DNA from: Hohaiivirga grylli
GTDB taxonomy: Bacteria > Pseudomonadota > Alphaproteobacteria > Rhizobiales > Beijerinckiaceae
Length of the DNA: 64,000 bases
Reading direction: 5' to 3'
Assembly: GCF_039655745.1 (NCBI RefSeq)
Contig: NZ_JBBYXI010000002.1
Span: 558,001 to 622,000, forward strand
The notes under the pieces were generated by a model that ran no database searches, had not been told where the DNA came from, and saw only the letters and a list, made by a program, of their open reading frames with translations. Shown here in pieces: positions 9,597 through 18,026 of this stretch; positions within the stretch are counted from its first letter, which is position 1; the number at the start of each line of letters is the position of its first letter. The translations under genes and the position numbers were made by a program.

Positions 9597-11048
9597 ATGA
9601 TTTCTCTTAAGAATAGCTCTTTGCTGAAAGACCAATGTCTTGTTGGAGGGCAGTGGGTTGGTGCCGCTTCTGGTAATACCATTGAGGTTCGTAATCCGGC
9701 TGATGGGTCTCTGGTTGGAGAGGTCCCCAGTATGTCCAGGGAAGAGACAGAACGAGCCATCAAAGCTGCGGGTGAATCATTTCCCTCTTGGAGCAAGCTG
9801 GCACCTAAGGAACGTTCTGCCATTCTGCGTCGCTGGAATGATCTGATAATTGAGAACGCTGATGACCTAGCTGTTCTGATGACAGCAGAGCAGGGAAAGC
9901 CTCTGGCGGAAGCCAAAGGTGAGGTTGTTTATGCCGCCTCATTTATCGAATGGTTTGCCGAAGAGGGTAAAAGAACCTATGGCGATGTCATTCCCTCACC
10001 ACAGACAGATAAGAGATTTATTGTCATTAAGCAGCCGGTTGGTATCTGCGCAGCTATTACACCATGGAATTTTCCTGCTGCGATGATTACGCGTAAGGCC
10101 GGTCCGGCTCTTGCAGCAGGGTGCGTCATGATTGTGAAACCTGCTGGAGCAACACCTTTAACGGCTCTGGCTTTGGCAGAGCTTGCGGTGCAGGCTGGTA
10201 TCCCTAAAGGCGTTTTTCAGGTTCTGACCGGAAGCTCAAAGGAAATAGGTGGAGCCCTGACAGAATCGCCAGACGTCCGTAAGTTGTCCTTTACCGGCTC
10301 AAATGAAGTGGGGCGGCTTCTTATGGCTCAGTCTGCACCAACCATAAAGCGTCTTTCACTTGAGCTTGGCGGTAATGCTCCCTTCCTTGTTTTTGATGAC
10401 GCTGATTTGGAGGCCGCCGTTGATGGTGCCATTGCTTCTAAATATCGTAATGCAGGGCAAACGTGTGTTTGTGCCAACAGACTATTGGTTCAAGATGGTA
10501 TCTATGATGCTTTTGCCAATAGATTAGCTCAAAAGATTGCTGAACTGCGTGTTGGTGCAGGTAGTCAGGAAGGCGTTTCTATTGGTCCTTTGATTGATAA
10601 TGATGCCTTGGAGAAGGTTGAAGAGCTTGTTGGTGATGCAACAGAAAAAGGCGCCAAAATTCTTCTTGGTGGTAAGCGGCATGCTTTAGGCGGTCAGTTT
10701 TATGAGCCAACCATTCTGACAGAAGTAACGACTACGATGCGCGTTGCCAAAGAAGAAATATTCGGCCCGGTTGCACCGTTATTTCGGTTCAAGACCGAGC
10801 AGGAAGCAATCGCAATGGCTAATGATACCGAATATGGCCTCGCATCTTACTTCTATACGAAGGATTCTGCTCGTGTATGGCGGGTTATGGAAGCTCTTGA
10901 GTACGGCATGGTTGGCCATAATACAGGCCTCATTTCAAATGAGGTGGCCCCATTCGGGGGTATCAAACAATCAGGTCTTGGTCGTGAAGGATCAAAATAT
11001 GGTATCGACGAATATCTGGAAATGAAATTCATGTCGACGACTGTTTAA
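9597..11048 (+). CDS. gabD: NAD(P)-dependent succinate-semialdehyde dehydrogenase
   Basis: The enzyme oxidises succinate semialdehyde to succinate, the last step of the GABA shunt. The 483-residue protein matches E. coli GabD nearly end to end. It has ITPWNFPAAMITRKAGPALAAGC in the cofactor region, the general-base Glu256 in LSLELGGNAPF, and nucleophile Cys290 with the GabD-typical second Cys292 in NAGQTCVCANR. The C-terminal APFGGIKQSGLGREGSKYG segment is intact. No gabT or gabP is adjacent, so it may serve a general semialdehyde role. A strong terminator follows directly. Confidence 0.95.
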   Translation: MISLKNSSLLKDQCLVGGQWVGAASGNTIEVRNPADGSLVGEVPSMSREETERAIKAAGESFPSWSKLAPKERSAILRRWNDLIIENADDLAVLMTAEQGKPLAEAKGEVVYAASFIEWFAEEGKRTYGDVIPSPQTDKRFIVIKQPVGICAAITPWNFPAAMITRKAGPALAAGCVMIVKPAGATPLTALALAELAVQAGIPKGVFQVLTGSSKEIGGALTESPDVRKLSFTGSNEVGRLLMAQSAPTIKRLSLELGGNAPFLVFDDADLEAAVDGAIASKYRNAGQTCVCANRLLVQDGIYDAFANRLAQKIAELRVGAGSQEGVSIGPLIDNDALEKVEELVGDATEKGAKILLGGKRHALGGQFYEPTILTEVTTTMRVAKEEIFGPVAPLFRFKTEQEAIAMANDTEYGLASYFYTKDSARVWRVMEALEYGMVGHNTGLISNEVAPFGGIKQSGLGREGSKYGIDEYLEMKFMSTTV

Positions 11049-11064
11049 TCTTGAAGTAATTTAT

Positions 11065-11106
11065 AAAAAATCCCCCTGAATTATTTGAATAACAGGGGGA
11101 TTTTTA
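11065..11106. terminator. Bidirectional terminator between gabD and hmuV
   Basis: AAAAATCCCCCTG (ending 11078) pairs with CAGGGGGATTTTT (11093-11105) around a 14-nt AT-rich loop. It lies between convergent genes and has A/T tracts on both sides. Confidence 0.9.
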
Positions 11107-11109
11107 TAT

Positions 11110-11895
11110 TCAGCTGTGTAGTGCCTGCCAGGGTGAGGGTGGCAGGTTTCCTGAAACCAGACTGACCTCAAAGATATCTTCAATACGCTGCTGGGTCAGA
11201 ACTTCAGAGGGCAGGCCACTGCAAATAACCTTGCCATGTGACAGGGCAATGATCCTGTCAGCAATATCAGCGGATAACTGTAGGTCGTGCAGTACGGCAA
11301 TGACTGTAAGCCCTTTTTCAGTAAGCTTCTTTGTCTCATTCAGGAGCTGGAGCTGATGTTTTAAATCCAGACTGGCAATGGGTTCATCCAGAAATAATAT
11401 CTGCTTTGTTTCTAGAGATTGGCCAGCGCCAAGTTGGGCCAGAACGCGCGCAAAGTGAACGCGTTGTTTTTCTCCCCCTGAAAGCGTTTGATAAACACGA
11501 TCTTTCAGGTGAGAGATATCAGCCTGCTCAAGGCTGTAACTGGCAATCTGGCGACGTTTCTCTTTACTTAGGTTTTTACCAATTCCTGCAACACCAAGTG
11601 AGACAACTTCACTAACAGAGAAAGGGAAGATGATTTGTGATGCCTGAGGCATAACAGCCCGCATGCAGGCAAGGCGCCATGGGGCAATGGTATGAATATT
11701 ATGCCCATTAAGTACAACCGAGCCGTGTGTTGGTCTCAGTTCACCACAAAGCAAACGTGTCAGGGTGGATTTGCCAGCACCATTTGGGCCGATGATTGTT
11801 GTCAGCTCACCTTCATTAAAAGCAATATTGATATCATCAATCAGCTTTTTTCTATGCAGAACATAGCTGAGATTCTGTGCTTCAAGAATTATCAT
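11110..11895 (-). CDS. hmuV: Haem ABC transporter ATP-binding protein
   Basis: The 261-residue ATPase energises haem import across the inner membrane with HmuU. Walker A GPNGAGKST is at 36-44, the ABC signature LSGGEKQR at 138-145, Walker B ILFLDEP at 166-172, and the switch histidine in VLHDLQ. The start at 11895 is chosen because its ATG overlaps the hmuU stop as ATGA and gives the family N-terminus; a longer frame reaches 11931 inside hmuU. It is the last gene of hemP-hmuT-hmuU-hmuV. Confidence 0.94.
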   Translation of the reverse strand: MIILEAQNLSYVLHRKKLIDDINIAFNEGELTTIIGPNGAGKSTLTRLLCGELRPTHGSVVLNGHNIHTIAPWRLACMRAVMPQASQIIFPFSVSEVVSLGVAGIGKNLSKEKRRQIASYSLEQADISHLKDRVYQTLSGGEKQRVHFARVLAQLGAGQSLETKQILFLDEPIASLDLKHQLQLLNETKKLTEKGLTVIAVLHDLQLSADIADRIIALSHGKVICSGLPSEVLTQQRIEDIFEVSLVSGNLPPSPWQALHS

Positions 11896-12983
11896 TGGAG
11901 CATACTTCTCTGTTTGCCAAGCAGGAGCCACATAAAGAATGGCGCACCGATTAAGGCGGTCAGAATGCCAATAGGAAGTTCAGCTGGTGCAACAATTGTT
12001 CGGGCAATAGAATCTGCACAAACAAGAAGTGCGGCACCAGCAATTGCTGAAGCAGGAAGAAGCAGTCTGTGATCTGCTCCAAAGGCAATCCGAAGAATAT
12101 GAGGAACAACAATTCCAACAAAACCGATGAGCCCACAGGCGGCAACGGCAGCGCCTACTGCAATGGCGACACAGAGAATAGTAAAGACCTTTATTCTTTG
12201 AACGGGAATACCAAGATGGAATGCTTCCGCTTCTCCTAAAGAAAGGGCGTTGAGGCCACGTGCCAGAAGAGGCACCATAATGAGAATAGGCAAAATAAAA
12301 GGGGCAACTGCGGCAACCTTAATCCATGAAGCGCCGCTGATGGAGCCCATTGTCCAGAAGGTAATATCCCTGAGCTGTCGATCATCACTGATGTAAGACA
12401 GCAAACCAAGACAGGCCCCAGCCAGTGCCGAAAAAGCAATACCTGCCAGTAGCATTGTGACAACTGAAAGCTGTCCGTGTTTGATGGATACGGCGGATAG
12501 CAGCAACACAGCGAGTAATGCGCCTATGAAAGCAGCAACCGGCAGGGCAAAAAAGGGCAGAGGCCCTATAAAGGATGCCAGTAACGTATCACCAATAACA
12601 ATGATAAAGGCTGCGGCAAGAGAAGCCCCAGCAGAAACGCCAATAATACCGGGGTCGGCGAGAGGATTTCGGAATAACCCTTGCATTAATGCCCCTGAAA
12701 CAGAAAGAGCTGCACCACAAAGCAAAGCCATAAGAATACGTGGCAGTCTGATCTGGAGAATAACAAGACTGTTACCTTGCAGATCACTTTGTCCTAGCAG
12801 GCCTTCATAGAGAACGTAAAAAACCTGTGAGGGCGGTATGCTCATTGCGCCAATTCCTAATGACAGAATGCTCAGGAACAATGTGAAAATAGTCAGACTT
12901 GCCAAAATAACAGGACACCTTAACGCCCCCATAAAATGTGAGCGTCCAGATCTCTCGTATGTTGTCGAGAGTGTTTGGCTCAT
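11892..12983 (-). CDS. hmuU: Haem ABC transporter permease (FecCD family)
   Basis: The 363-residue protein is strongly hydrophobic, with about ten membrane helices and FecCD/BtuC-family hallmarks: RLPRILMALLCGAALSVSGALMQGLFRNPLADPGIIGVSAGAS, and CGLIGFVGIVVPHILRIAFGADHRLLLPASA near the C-terminus. It forms the inner-membrane haem channel with HmuV and receives haem from HmuT. The start codon overlaps the hmuT stop (ATGA), and its own stop overlaps the hmuV start, indicating translational coupling. Confidence 0.95.
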   Translation of the reverse strand: MSQTLSTTYERSGRSHFMGALRCPVILASLTIFTLFLSILSLGIGAMSIPPSQVFYVLYEGLLGQSDLQGNSLVILQIRLPRILMALLCGAALSVSGALMQGLFRNPLADPGIIGVSAGASLAAAFIIVIGDTLLASFIGPLPFFALPVAAFIGALLAVLLLSAVSIKHGQLSVVTMLLAGIAFSALAGACLGLLSYISDDRQLRDITFWTMGSISGASWIKVAAVAPFILPILIMVPLLARGLNALSLGEAEAFHLGIPVQRIKVFTILCVAIAVGAAVAACGLIGFVGIVVPHILRIAFGADHRLLLPASAIAGAALLVCADSIARTIVAPAELPIGILTALIGAPFFMWLLLGKQRSMLQ

Positions 12984-13873
12984 TGTTTGAGCTCCTGTGG
13001 TCCTGTATTTTCTGAATGAATAAGTTTTAATAATGCGAGTGCTGCAACGGGAGTGCGTGGGCCATAGCTCATAAGGTAGGGAGCATCGACTGTAATCAGG
13101 GCTTTGGATTTGGCCGCTGGGGTTGAAGCAAAAGCTGGAAGAGCAAACAGGTCATCCGGAATGCTGCCAGGTCCATGGCCTTTGCTCATAACCAGAATAA
13201 CTTCTGGTGCCGCAGCAATAATGCCTTCTTCTGATATTGGCTTCCAACCTGTGACTGAAGCACCAACGTTTCTTGCTCCAATAAAGGAAAGTATATGGTC
13301 GATATTCGTATCTTTTCCGCCAATCATAATACGACCATTGCTGGCAGAAAGTATAAATAAGACACGCTTACCTAACGGGTGTTTTTTCTTTTCTTCGGTA
13401 ACCTTTGCAAGATTAGCCTCGACCTCTTTGACCAGTGCAGAGCCCTTATCCTGTTCATCCGTTGCTTTTGCAATGGTTTCAATGCGGTCTCTAATATCTT
13501 TTTCAGGGTTAAGCCCTTCTGGAACACGGACAAACTTAACGCCTGCCTGCTGAATAAGTGAAATAGCATCTGCGGGGCCAGCGATTGCATCTGCCAGAAT
13601 AATCTTGGGTTCAAGGGAAAGAATACCTTCTGCACTCAGCGTCCGGACATAACCAACGTTTTTCTTCGTTGCCAATGCCTCTTTGGGGTAAACACTTGTG
13701 GTATCAACGGCGACAATATTCTTACCGAGATCCAGACTATAAAGAATCTCCGTGACACCAGCCCCCAGACTGATTATGCCTTCTTTCTCAGTTTCTGCCT
13801 TTGTTGGAATACCCGAGGCAAACAGAATGCATATCGCTGTAAATGCCTTTGGAATAAAGGTTCTCAATAACAT
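12980..13873 (-). CDS. hmuT: Periplasmic haem-binding protein
   Basis: The 297-residue substrate-binding protein has a signal peptide (about residues 1-26). The mature part is a helical-backbone binding protein of the ShuT/PhuT/HmuT type. Tyr62 lies in the TTSVYP motif, matching the tyrosine that ligates haem iron in ShuT and PhuT. Further family features are GVTEILYSL, NVGYVRTLSAEGILSLEPKIILA and GRIMIGGKDTN. It hands haem to HmuUV. The gene lies 11 nt downstream of hemP. Confidence 0.93.
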   Translation of the reverse strand: MLLRTFIPKAFTAICILFASGIPTKAETEKEGIISLGAGVTEILYSLDLGKNIVAVDTTSVYPKEALATKKNVGYVRTLSAEGILSLEPKIILADAIAGPADAISLIQQAGVKFVRVPEGLNPEKDIRDRIETIAKATDEQDKGSALVKEVEANLAKVTEEKKKHPLGKRVLFILSASNGRIMIGGKDTNIDHILSFIGARNVGASVTGWKPISEEGIIAAAPEVILVMSKGHGPGSIPDDLFALPAFASTPAAKSKALITVDAPYLMSYGPRTPVAALALLKLIHSENTGPQELKQ

Positions 13874-13884
13874 TGGATATTCCT

Positions 13885-14094
13885 TTACTTGGTGAGAATG
13901 AGCTTGTCGTTTGCTGTAATGCGAAGTTTGTAGCTTTCTCCTCTGTGGAGAATGGCAATCTCGCGATCCCCATTGAAAAGTGTGTTCACATCAATTTCAC
14001 GAATATTTTTTTTGCCCCCCAAATTGCCGCTTTTTGAGGGGGCAGGGGGAGCCTTTGAAAGAGGCTCTTCACTAGAATTCGCTGGCTCACTCAT
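13885..14094 (-). CDS. hemP: HemP/HmuP haem-uptake regulatory protein
   Basis: The 69-residue protein has a low-complexity N-terminus and the HemP C-terminal fold: a hydrophobic-acidic strand ending in LFNGDREIAILHRGESYKLRITANDKLILTK. In Bradyrhizobium and Sinorhizobium the homologue HmuP is needed to activate the haem receptor promoter together with Irr. Here it heads the hmuTUV operon, with a good AGGGAG ribosome-binding site, and is divergent from the receptor gene. A regulatory role on that promoter is inferred. Confidence 0.9.
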   Translation of the reverse strand: MSEPANSSEEPLSKAPPAPSKSGNLGGKKNIREIDVNTLFNGDREIAILHRGESYKLRITANDKLILTK

Positions 14095-14124
14095 AGCCTT
14101 AACTCCCTTTTTTTAATTTTAATT

Positions 14125-14184
14125 TTTCTAAACTGCGTATTTTAGAAAATTTCAAAAACATTCGTAGTTTAGAATTAAGTAAAA
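14125..14184. promoter_or_regulatory. Irr-like iron control elements in the hemP/receptor divergent promoter region
   Basis: Positions 14141-14157 read TTTAGAA-AAT-TTCAAAA, which matches the published alphaproteobacterial iron control element (TTTAGAA, 3 nt, TTCTAAA) at 13 of 14 defined positions. A second half-match (TTTAGAA-TTA-AGTAAAA) is at 14168-14184. TTTCTAAA at 14125-14132 forms an 8-bp inverted repeat with TTTAGAAA at 14141-14148. These sites lie just upstream of hemP, between two haem-uptake transcripts. Irr binding is inferred; no irr gene is in the window. Confidence 0.6.
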
Positions 14185-14237
14185 CTAGAGATGTTTATTT
14201 CTGTTGACGTTAGTATTTCAATTTAATACGAGATGCA

Positions 14238-14334
14238 AACTGCTTTTTTGAGTATGCAGTTCGCCAGCCAGCGAATAGCGATAATGCTATACTTTGATAA
14301 AGGTTCCCCTCTTCTTTGGTATAACTAGGGAACC
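14238..14334 (+). promoter_or_regulatory. Two inverted repeats upstream of the haem receptor gene
   Basis: AACTGC (14238-14243) pairs with GCAGTT (14256-14261). GGTTCCC (14302-14308) pairs with GGGAACC (14328-14334) across a 19-nt loop. The second lies about 55 nt before the start codon and could be a leader hairpin or a regulator site. A TATACT hexamer at 14288-14293 might be a -10 element. Confidence 0.35.
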
Positions 14335-14390
14335 AATCAAGGTGCGAGCCAGCCAATAGATCACGAATTAATAAGGCTGGAGCGCCCATT

Positions 14391-16607
14391 ATGCGTATGT
14401 TCAAGCGTGGAATGATCCATGCATCTGTTTCTTTATCTGCAATCGTTGCTGTTTCTGGTAGTGTGTGGGCTCAGGATGCAGCGCAGAAACCTCGTTCTGC
14501 AATGGATGAAATAACAGTTACGGCGGATCGTACTGAAAGTACTATTTACGATACGCCATCTACGGTTACGATCATCAATGATCAGAAAATTGATCGTGAT
14601 AATATCAATACAATGGGCGAGCTGGTTCGTGATGAACCGGGTGTTTCAGTTGGTAATCAGCCAGGTCGCAGTGGTGCATCAAGCTATACGATCCGTGGTA
14701 TCGGCGATAATCGTGTTCGTATTCAGATTGATGATATCAAGATTGCCGATTATCCGGGCAGTAACAAAGGTTCGGGCACATATACCCGTAACTTTATTGA
14801 TTTTGATGCCCTGAAACAGGTTGAAATTATACGTGGCCCGTCTTCTGCTCTTTATGGCAGTGATGCCATTGGCGGTGTTGTATCCTACATCACGAAGGAT
14901 CCGGGTGACTTTCTGACAAAGGACAAGAACTGGTTTGCTTCGGGTAAACTTGGTTATGACAGTTCTGATTTAAGTAAAACACAGACGATTACTGGTGCTG
15001 CCAGGATGGGCGACTGGGAAACAATGGTGATTTATACGCACCGTCGTGGTCATGAGTTGCGCCCAAATACAGATGAACAGCCAAATTCCCAGCGTTATGA
15101 GGTCAATAACGTGTTGGGTAAGCTCGTCTATAATGGTGGTGAACTTGGGCGCTTTCGTCTGACAGGTGAGTATACTTACAGAACAACCGGCACCAATCTG
15201 ATTACAGAGCAGACAACGACAGGCGGTACGCGTGGTATGCCTTACACACGCGTCTTCGATTCTTATGGCGATGATACCATGAGCCGTCCGCGTATCAGTC
15301 TTGACTGGACTAAAACACTTGATTGGGCAATTGCCGATACCGTCAAGATAAACGGTTACTGGACTGAAGTTCGTCGTGATGATTCAACGATTCAGTATCG
15401 TGGTTCCAGCACAGGTCGAGCTCCGTCTGTTCCAACCGTCGTCAGAGATTCAGATAACGGCTATCATCAGGATATTCGTGGGGCTGATATCCAATTCACG
15501 GCAGATCGTGAGCTTTGGGGATGGCAGCACTCAATCACCTATGGTGGCTCCTTCGATGTGACAACGAGTTCGCGGCCACGTGATCGTTATGAGCTCAATG
15601 TTCTGACTGGCAGAACCACCAAGACTGTTGCTGGTGAAACCTATCCGAACAAGAACTGGCCGGATACACGCACAACACAAGGTGGTATCTATATTCAGGA
15701 TATCATTCAGTACGGAAAACTGCGTCTCATCCCGGCTCTGCGTTATGATTATTATCATCTTGAGCCACATCCGGATGCTGCCTTTGCCAATTCAAACAGC
15801 AGAGATTTTGTTGTTGAATCGCAAACACATCATGCGTTCAGTCCAAAATTTGGCGTTACATATGATTTGCTAGACTGGCTGCGTGTCTATGGTCAGTATT
15901 CCCACGGTTTCCGTGCGCCACCTTATGATAACGCCAACTTCGGCTTTACCAATTCGGTATCCCGCTATGAAATTCTGCCAAACGGTAATCTGAAGCCGGA
16001 AACCAGTAATGGGTTTGAAATTGGCTTTAAAGGCAAGTTTGATAATGGTTCAAGCTTCCAGCTGAACGGTTTCTATAATCTGTACGACAACTTCATTGAT
16101 ACCGTAACGGTTGGGACATCATCGTCTGGCCTGACCCAGTTCCAGTATCAGAACCTCTCCAAGGTTCGCATCTGGGGTATTGAGGCTAAAGGTGACTGGC
16201 ACCTGACAGAAGAATGGTCGGTGTTCGGCAGTCTGGCCTATGCCCATGGTGAAGATGAAGATACCAAGAAGGCCATCGATTCCGTTGATCCATTCTCATT
16301 CACAGCTGGTGTTCGTTATAAGAATGTTGCTGGCTGGGGTGGTGAAGTTCGGGCACGTGGTGCTGCTCGCAAGAGCCGTGTGAGCGATGACGGTTATTAC
16401 AGACCCGGTGGCTATGCCGTCATGGATGCCTCGTTCTTCTATGATTACTCTGAGCATCTGTCGTTTAATGCGGGTGTCTACAACGTCTTTGACCGTAAAT
16501 ACTTCAGCGCTCAGGATGTTGTCGGGGTTTCAAGCAGCAGTTCAATTCTTGAGCTGTACCGTTCTCCGGGCCGAACGATCGCAGTAAACGCAACCGTTCG
16601 CTGGTAA
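14391..16607 (+). CDS. TonB-dependent haem/haemoglobin receptor
   Basis: The 738-residue outer-membrane protein has a signal peptide cleaved after about Ala27 (SVWA-QD) and a TonB-box-like segment DEITVTADR near residues 39-47. The plug domain is around 55-170, with the family motif RIQIDDIKIADYPGSN and EIIRGPSSALYGSDAIGGVV. A 22-strand barrel ending VNATVRW follows. FRAPPYDNANFGF and NLKPETSNGFEIGFKG match the FRAP and NPNL-type regions of haem receptors. It moves haem into the periplasm for HmuT. The context (hemP-hmuTUV, tonB, haem oxygenase, hutX) supports haem rather than siderophore as ligand. The exact receptor subfamily name (HmuR, HutA or BhuR) is not resolved. Confidence 0.9.
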   Translation: MRMFKRGMIHASVSLSAIVAVSGSVWAQDAAQKPRSAMDEITVTADRTESTIYDTPSTVTIINDQKIDRDNINTMGELVRDEPGVSVGNQPGRSGASSYTIRGIGDNRVRIQIDDIKIADYPGSNKGSGTYTRNFIDFDALKQVEIIRGPSSALYGSDAIGGVVSYITKDPGDFLTKDKNWFASGKLGYDSSDLSKTQTITGAARMGDWETMVIYTHRRGHELRPNTDEQPNSQRYEVNNVLGKLVYNGGELGRFRLTGEYTYRTTGTNLITEQTTTGGTRGMPYTRVFDSYGDDTMSRPRISLDWTKTLDWAIADTVKINGYWTEVRRDDSTIQYRGSSTGRAPSVPTVVRDSDNGYHQDIRGADIQFTADRELWGWQHSITYGGSFDVTTSSRPRDRYELNVLTGRTTKTVAGETYPNKNWPDTRTTQGGIYIQDIIQYGKLRLIPALRYDYYHLEPHPDAAFANSNSRDFVVESQTHHAFSPKFGVTYDLLDWLRVYGQYSHGFRAPPYDNANFGFTNSVSRYEILPNGNLKPETSNGFEIGFKGKFDNGSSFQLNGFYNLYDNFIDTVTVGTSSSGLTQFQYQNLSKVRIWGIEAKGDWHLTEEWSVFGSLAYAHGEDEDTKKAIDSVDPFSFTAGVRYKNVAGWGGEVRARGAARKSRVSDDGYYRPGGYAVMDASFFYDYSEHLSFNAGVYNVFDRKYFSAQDVVGVSSSSSILELYRSPGRTIAVNATVRW

Positions 16608-16611
16608 GACG

Positions 16612-17676
16612 ATGGTCAGCACACTGGCATGTCTGGATATTAAAGCAGTGAACGAGCGCTCCTGCGATCGTTCACTCATGTCTGAGCCATGCGGTGTGCT
16701 GCCTTACTGCCCGGTTATTAGGGCCAAGGCCTTGCTGTTTCCTGAAACGGTAAAAAATTATATTGCCGTTGAACATAAGCAACAGGTAGAGGCCTGTGCT
16801 GCCATCTGGCCAACAATTGCCCCGGAAGAATGTTGTCGCAACAGGAAAAAATCTGGCTGGAGATATTCTTTTGCAGGCGGAATTCTCTCTCTCGCTGTTC
16901 ATTTAAGTGTTGTTGCTCTTGCGATTAATTTCCTGCCAGCTATGGCGGAGCTGCCTTCCGGGAGTGAGGTTGCTGTTTCTCTTGATGTTATGGATGAAGC
17001 AGCTTTTGCTGCCATGCAGGAGGGAACAAAGCAGGTTGGGGTTGAGCCTCAGATTGATTTACCTGAACCAGTCCAGCCTGATTTGAGTGGGCTCATTCAG
17101 AAACAGACCGAAGTTGCCAGTTTGCCGGAAAGTGACACTGCTGATTTTACGAAGCAGAAAACTGTTGCTGAAAAGGAAGCAATAACACTTCCCTCTAAGC
17201 CTGAACCCGTAAAGAAAGTGGTTCAACAACAAGTCAAAAAACCGGATGTGAAAAAGCCTGAAAAAACTAAACCTAAAAACACACAGATGGCTAAATCATC
17301 TGAAGGCAAGACAGGTGAGGGTACGCAGGCCCGCTCAACGACACGTTCTGTTAAAGGTAAGGGCAGTCATACATCGGGTATGGGCGGGGCCAGTGCAACA
17401 GCAGGACAGCGTTCAGCCGTTCTCGCTCATCTTAAGCGTTACAAGAAATACCCACCTTCAGCCTATTCCATGCGTTTGGAGGGCAGTGTCGGAATTACAT
17501 TTTCCATTGGTGCAGATGGCCTTGTGAAAGAGGCCAGGGTGCATGCCTCGTCCGGTCAGGGAATCCTTGATCGTGATGCCTTAGCCATGCTGCGCAAAGC
17601 TCAGCCATTTCCCGTTTCCTCAGTTGGCAGCGGGATCACGATTACAACCCAGATTGGTTACGAATACCCACGTTAA
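16612..17676 (+). CDS. tonB: TonB-family energy transducer with long cytoplasmic N-terminal tail
   Basis: This 354-residue protein probably transmits proton-motive force to the adjacent haem receptor. One membrane helix (about residues 87-109) contains Ser93 and His97 in SLAVH, matching the S-xxx-H motif of E. coli TonB. A Pro/Lys/Glu-rich periplasmic linker and a C-terminal TonB domain follow (about 265-354, with LKRYKKYPPSAYSMRLEGSVGITFSIGADG). The ~85 residues before the helix are unusually long and have no recognised domain. A later start (Met23 at 16678) is possible, since no clear ribosome-binding site precedes 16612. No exbB or exbD is in the window. Confidence 0.88.
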   Translation: MVSTLACLDIKAVNERSCDRSLMSEPCGVLPYCPVIRAKALLFPETVKNYIAVEHKQQVEACAAIWPTIAPEECCRNRKKSGWRYSFAGGILSLAVHLSVVALAINFLPAMAELPSGSEVAVSLDVMDEAAFAAMQEGTKQVGVEPQIDLPEPVQPDLSGLIQKQTEVASLPESDTADFTKQKTVAEKEAITLPSKPEPVKKVVQQQVKKPDVKKPEKTKPKNTQMAKSSEGKTGEGTQARSTTRSVKGKGSHTSGMGGASATAGQRSAVLAHLKRYKKYPPSAYSMRLEGSVGITFSIGADGLVKEARVHASSGQGILDRDALAMLRKAQPFPVSSVGSGITITTQIGYEYPR

Positions 17677-17686
17677 GGAGATGACA

Positions 17687-18022
17687 ATGTACGTTGGAAT
17701 GAACCGTTTCAAGGTTATGAAGGAAGGTGCAGAGAAGTTTGAGGCCCGTTGGCTGTCACGCGAGAGCTATCTGCATGAGCTGAAGGGCTTCATGGGCTTC
17801 CAGATGCTGCGTGGGCCAGAACGTGAAGATCACGTTCTCTATTCTTCCTATACCCTTTGGGAAAGCAAGGATGATTTCACTGCCTGGACTAAGTCTGACC
17901 AGTTCCGCAAGTCCCATGAGCGTGCTGAAGCACCACAGGAGAAACTGACAATTGGACATCCGGAATTCGAAGGCTTTGATGTCCTACAGTCTATTGACGT
18001 TCCTTCAAAAGTAGCTGCGTAA
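17687..18022 (+). CDS. IsdG-type haem-degrading monooxygenase (HmuQ/HmuD-like)
   Basis: The 111-residue ABM-fold protein probably opens the haem ring in the cytoplasm and releases iron. The three residues catalytic in Staphylococcus IsdG/IsdI (Asn7, Trp66/67, His76/77) have counterparts at Asn6, Trp67 and His77, in GMNRF and FTAWTKSDQFRKSH. Bradyrhizobium HmuQ and HmuD are known alphaproteobacterial relatives. The start at 17687 is chosen for its AAGGAG site 6 nt upstream; an ATG at 17681 is in the same frame. It lies 10 nt after tonB and 4 nt before hutX, in one operon. Confidence 0.88.
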   Translation: MYVGMNRFKVMKEGAEKFEARWLSRESYLHELKGFMGFQMLRGPEREDHVLYSSYTLWESKDDFTAWTKSDQFRKSHERAEAPQEKLTIGHPEFEGFDVLQSIDVPSKVAA

Positions 18023-18026
18023 GGTC

